Assembly: GCA_046734675.1 (NCBI GenBank)
Contig: JBKPRU010000091.1
Span: 1-5,355, forward strand
DNA length: 5,355 nt
Direction of reading: 5' to 3'
Source of the DNA: QHWT01 sp046734675
GTDB lineage: Bacteria; Acidobacteriota; Vicinamibacteria; Vicinamibacterales; 2-12-FULL-66-21
Part shown: in pieces, positions 1-5,355 of the stretch
Position numbering within the stretch: position 1 is the first letter of the stretch
Layout of the letters: each line of letters opens with the position of its first letter
Program-made: the position numbers and the translations under genes
The notes under the pieces: generated by a model
The model's database searches: none
Told to the model about the DNA's origin: nothing
What the model saw: only the letters and a program-made list of their open reading frames with translations

Positions 1-453
1 TTCCAGTTCACCGACGGCGAGCGGTTTCTCGCGCTGAACCCCGACGCGAAGGCGACGCTGCTGCAGGCGATCGAGGACGTGGTGGCAGGCCGGGCGAACG
101 TGGCGGACCGCCTGCGGCGCCGGCAGCTCGGAGTGGCGCGCCGCCGCGCCGCTGACGTGGCGCCGGTCGTCTACACGGATAACGCCTCATCCGAGCGTTA
201 CACGATCGTCGAGATCGTCGCCGCCGACGAGCTCGGTTTGCTGCACCGCATCGGCGCCGCGATGTCGGCGTGCCAGTGCGAGATTGATCTCGTGCTCATC
301 GCCACCGAGGGGGCGCGCGCGATCGACGTGTTCCACATCACGAAGGGAGGCGAGAAGCTCTCCGAGGCGGAGCAGCAGTCGCTCGCCTCCGCGCTGCAAC
401 GGACGCTGGAGGATTCGAATGAAGCTGCTCAAGGCGATCATCCGTCCCAATAA
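1..453 (+). CDS. glnD: PII uridylyltransferase/uridylyl-removing enzyme GlnD, C-terminal fragment (5' end outside window)
   Basis: The reading frame is open from the first base and ends at TAA 451-453, giving 150 residues of a protein that is normally about 850-950 residues long. GlnD attaches UMP to PII when glutamine is low and removes it when glutamine is high; its C-terminal ACT domains are the glutamine sensors. Visible residues 1-30 look like the last strand and helix of the first ACT domain (FQFTDGERFLALNP, then a helix). Residues 31-57 form an Arg/Ala-rich linker. Residues 58-140 form the second ACT domain, with the hallmarks TDNASSERYTIVEIVAADELGLLHRIG split around D76 and G79-L-L, then the ATEG turn (101-104) and AIDVFHIT (107-114). 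The nucleotidyltransferase and HD catalytic domains lie upstream, so activity cannot be judged here. The last 12 codons overlap glnB. A generic ACT-domain protein is possible, but the D-x-x-G-L-L and IDVF pattern next to glnB makes glnD by far the best call. Confidence 0.9.
   Translation, partial: FQFTDGERFLALNPDAKATLLQAIEDVVAGRANVADRLRRRQLGVARRRAADVAPVVYTDNASSERYTIVEIVAADELGLLHRIGAAMSACQCEIDLVLIATEGARAIDVFHITKGGEKLSEAEQQSLASALQRTLEDSNEAAQGDHPSQ
408..412 (+). promoter_or_regulatory. Ribosome binding site of glnB, inside glnD
   Basis: A GGAGG core lies 6 bases before the ATG at 419, an ideal Shine-Dalgarno match and spacing. It sits within the last codons of glnD and supports the 419 start over the in-frame upstream ATG at 284, which would add 45 arginine- and serine-rich residues unlike any PII protein. 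Confidence 0.85.
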
Positions 454-748
454 GGTCGACGAGGTGAAGGATGCGCTCGCCAGGCTGAATCTGTCGGGGA
501 TGACCGTGACGGAAGTGCGGGGGCACGGGAAACAGAAGGGGCATACCGCGATCTACCGCGGCAAGGAGTACAACGTCAGCCTGCTCCCCAAAATGGAGAT
601 AGAAGTCGTCGTCGCCGACAACATCGTGGATGAGGCGATCCGCGCCATCATGGAGGCGGCGCGCACCGGTGAAATCGGCGATGGACGCGTGTTCGTCATT
701 CCAGTCGAGCAGTCGTACCGCATCCGTACCGGCGAGCGGGATTTGTAA
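419..748 (+). CDS. glnB: Nitrogen regulatory protein PII (GlnB/GlnK family)
   Basis: This is a complete 109-residue PII protein; the family is usually about 112 residues. It forms a cytosolic trimer that integrates 2-oxoglutarate, ATP/ADP and, through GlnD, glutamine, and then controls targets such as glutamine synthetase adenylylation, NtrB or AmtB. The N-terminus MKLLKAIIRPNKVDEVKDAL is typical. The T-loop (about 37-55) has the Y46-R-G-K-E-Y51 signature with Tyr51, the uridylylation site, intact. Q39 and K58, which bind Mg-2-oxoglutarate in known PII structures, are present. The B-loop TGEIGDGRVFV (83-93) matches the second PII signature, and R101/R103 of the C-loop are kept. It aligns with E. 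coli GlnB without gaps as far as R103; the tail ends early, at RTGERDL. The start is fixed by the SD at 408 and the conserved N-terminus. It overlaps glnD by 35 bases, so co-transcription and coupling are likely. Residue 54 is Ser, neither the Asp of E. coli GlnB nor the Asn of GlnK, so the GlnB/GlnK split cannot be made from sequence. No amtB is adjacent in the window. Confidence 0.97.
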   Translation: MKLLKAIIRPNKVDEVKDALARLNLSGMTVTEVRGHGKQKGHTAIYRGKEYNVSLLPKMEIEVVVADNIVDEAIRAIMEAARTGEIGDGRVFVIPVEQSYRIRTGERDL

Positions 749-772
749 AAGTCTTCCTTTCGGCTGCAACCC

Positions 773-801
773 ATCTCATCGCCGCATGCCGGCGATGTGA
801 T
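773..801 (+). terminator. Stem-loop with T-rich tail between glnB and gltB (candidate Rho-independent terminator)
   Basis: The arms CATCGCCG (777-784) and CGGCGATG (790-797) are perfect reverse complements around a 5-base loop (CATGC). After a single T-T mismatch, ATC (773-775) also pairs with GAT (799-801), giving 11 pairs in total. The sequence just after is T-rich (7 T in 804-813) but interrupted, so it is a weaker U-tract than a textbook terminator. It begins 25 bases after the glnB stop and ends 55 bases before the gltB start. It could end glnD-glnB transcripts, partly attenuate read-through into gltB, or protect an mRNA 3' end. The pairing is seen directly; the function is inferred. Confidence 0.5.
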
Positions 802-847
802 CATTCTATTTGTGCGGCGCCCCCGGACCTGAGATAACCCAAGGCAC

Positions 848-852
848 GGGAG
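848..852 (+). promoter_or_regulatory. Probable ribosome binding site of gltB
   Basis: GGGAG lies 4 bases before ATG 857, a slightly tight spacing. An in-frame TGA at 830-832 with no ATG, GTG or TTG codon between it and 857 rules out an upstream start, so this modest site is the best available. Confidence 0.55.
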
Positions 853-856
853 CGCC

Positions 857-5355
<4,499 letters not shown>

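Noticed and set aside
284..418. In-frame upstream ATG at 284 as an alternative glnB start
   Set aside because: The added 45 residues are Arg/Ser-rich and unlike PII, and they lie opposite conserved ACT-domain codons of glnD. The start at 419 has an ideal SD and the classic PII N-terminus.

Overview
This window is a stretch of a GC-rich bacterial chromosome, with most third codon positions G or C. It carries three genes, all on the + strand, that belong to one physiological theme: sensing nitrogen status and making glutamate. In order they are the 3' end of glnD (PII uridylyltransferase/uridylyl-removing enzyme), a complete glnB (PII signal protein), and a nearly complete gltB (glutamate synthase large subunit) that runs off the right edge. 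Coding density is high. The only real non-coding stretch is the 108 bases between glnB and gltB.

Layout. Positions 1-453 hold the last 150 codons of glnD: the tail of one ACT domain, an arginine-rich linker and the C-terminal ACT domain. glnB (419-748) starts inside the end of glnD, with a 35-base overlap and its ribosome binding site within glnD codons, so the two are almost certainly co-transcribed. Between glnB and gltB lies a strong inverted repeat (773-801) followed by a T-rich run. This is a plausible Rho-independent terminator or an attenuator-like separator. gltB starts at 857 and stays open for 1,499 codons to the window edge. It has the full class-II amidotransferase, central, FMN-synthase with [3Fe-4S] cysteines, and GXGXG C-terminal architecture.

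How the genes work together. In the known enteric scheme, GlnD reads glutamine through its ACT domains and attaches or removes UMP on Tyr51 of the PII trimer. PII also reads 2-oxoglutarate and ATP/ADP. GltB, with a GltD partner expected just beyond the right edge but not seen here, converts glutamine plus 2-oxoglutarate into two glutamates. The locus therefore places the sensor, its modifier, and the enzyme that consumes both sensed metabolites side by side. The PII protein here keeps Tyr51, in agreement with a neighbouring GlnD.

Organism. The presence of GlnD, the high GC content, and a GltB whose FMN and cluster region reads more like the Bacillus GltA type than the E. coli or Azospirillum type suggest a GC-rich non-enteric lineage. 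Acidobacteriota or a deltaproteobacterial/myxobacterial relative are my best guesses; this is an inference and is weakly supported. I see no mobile element, CRISPR array, RNA gene or unknown system. This is a core metabolic region, and the points of interest are gene order, the overlap, and the intergenic hairpin.
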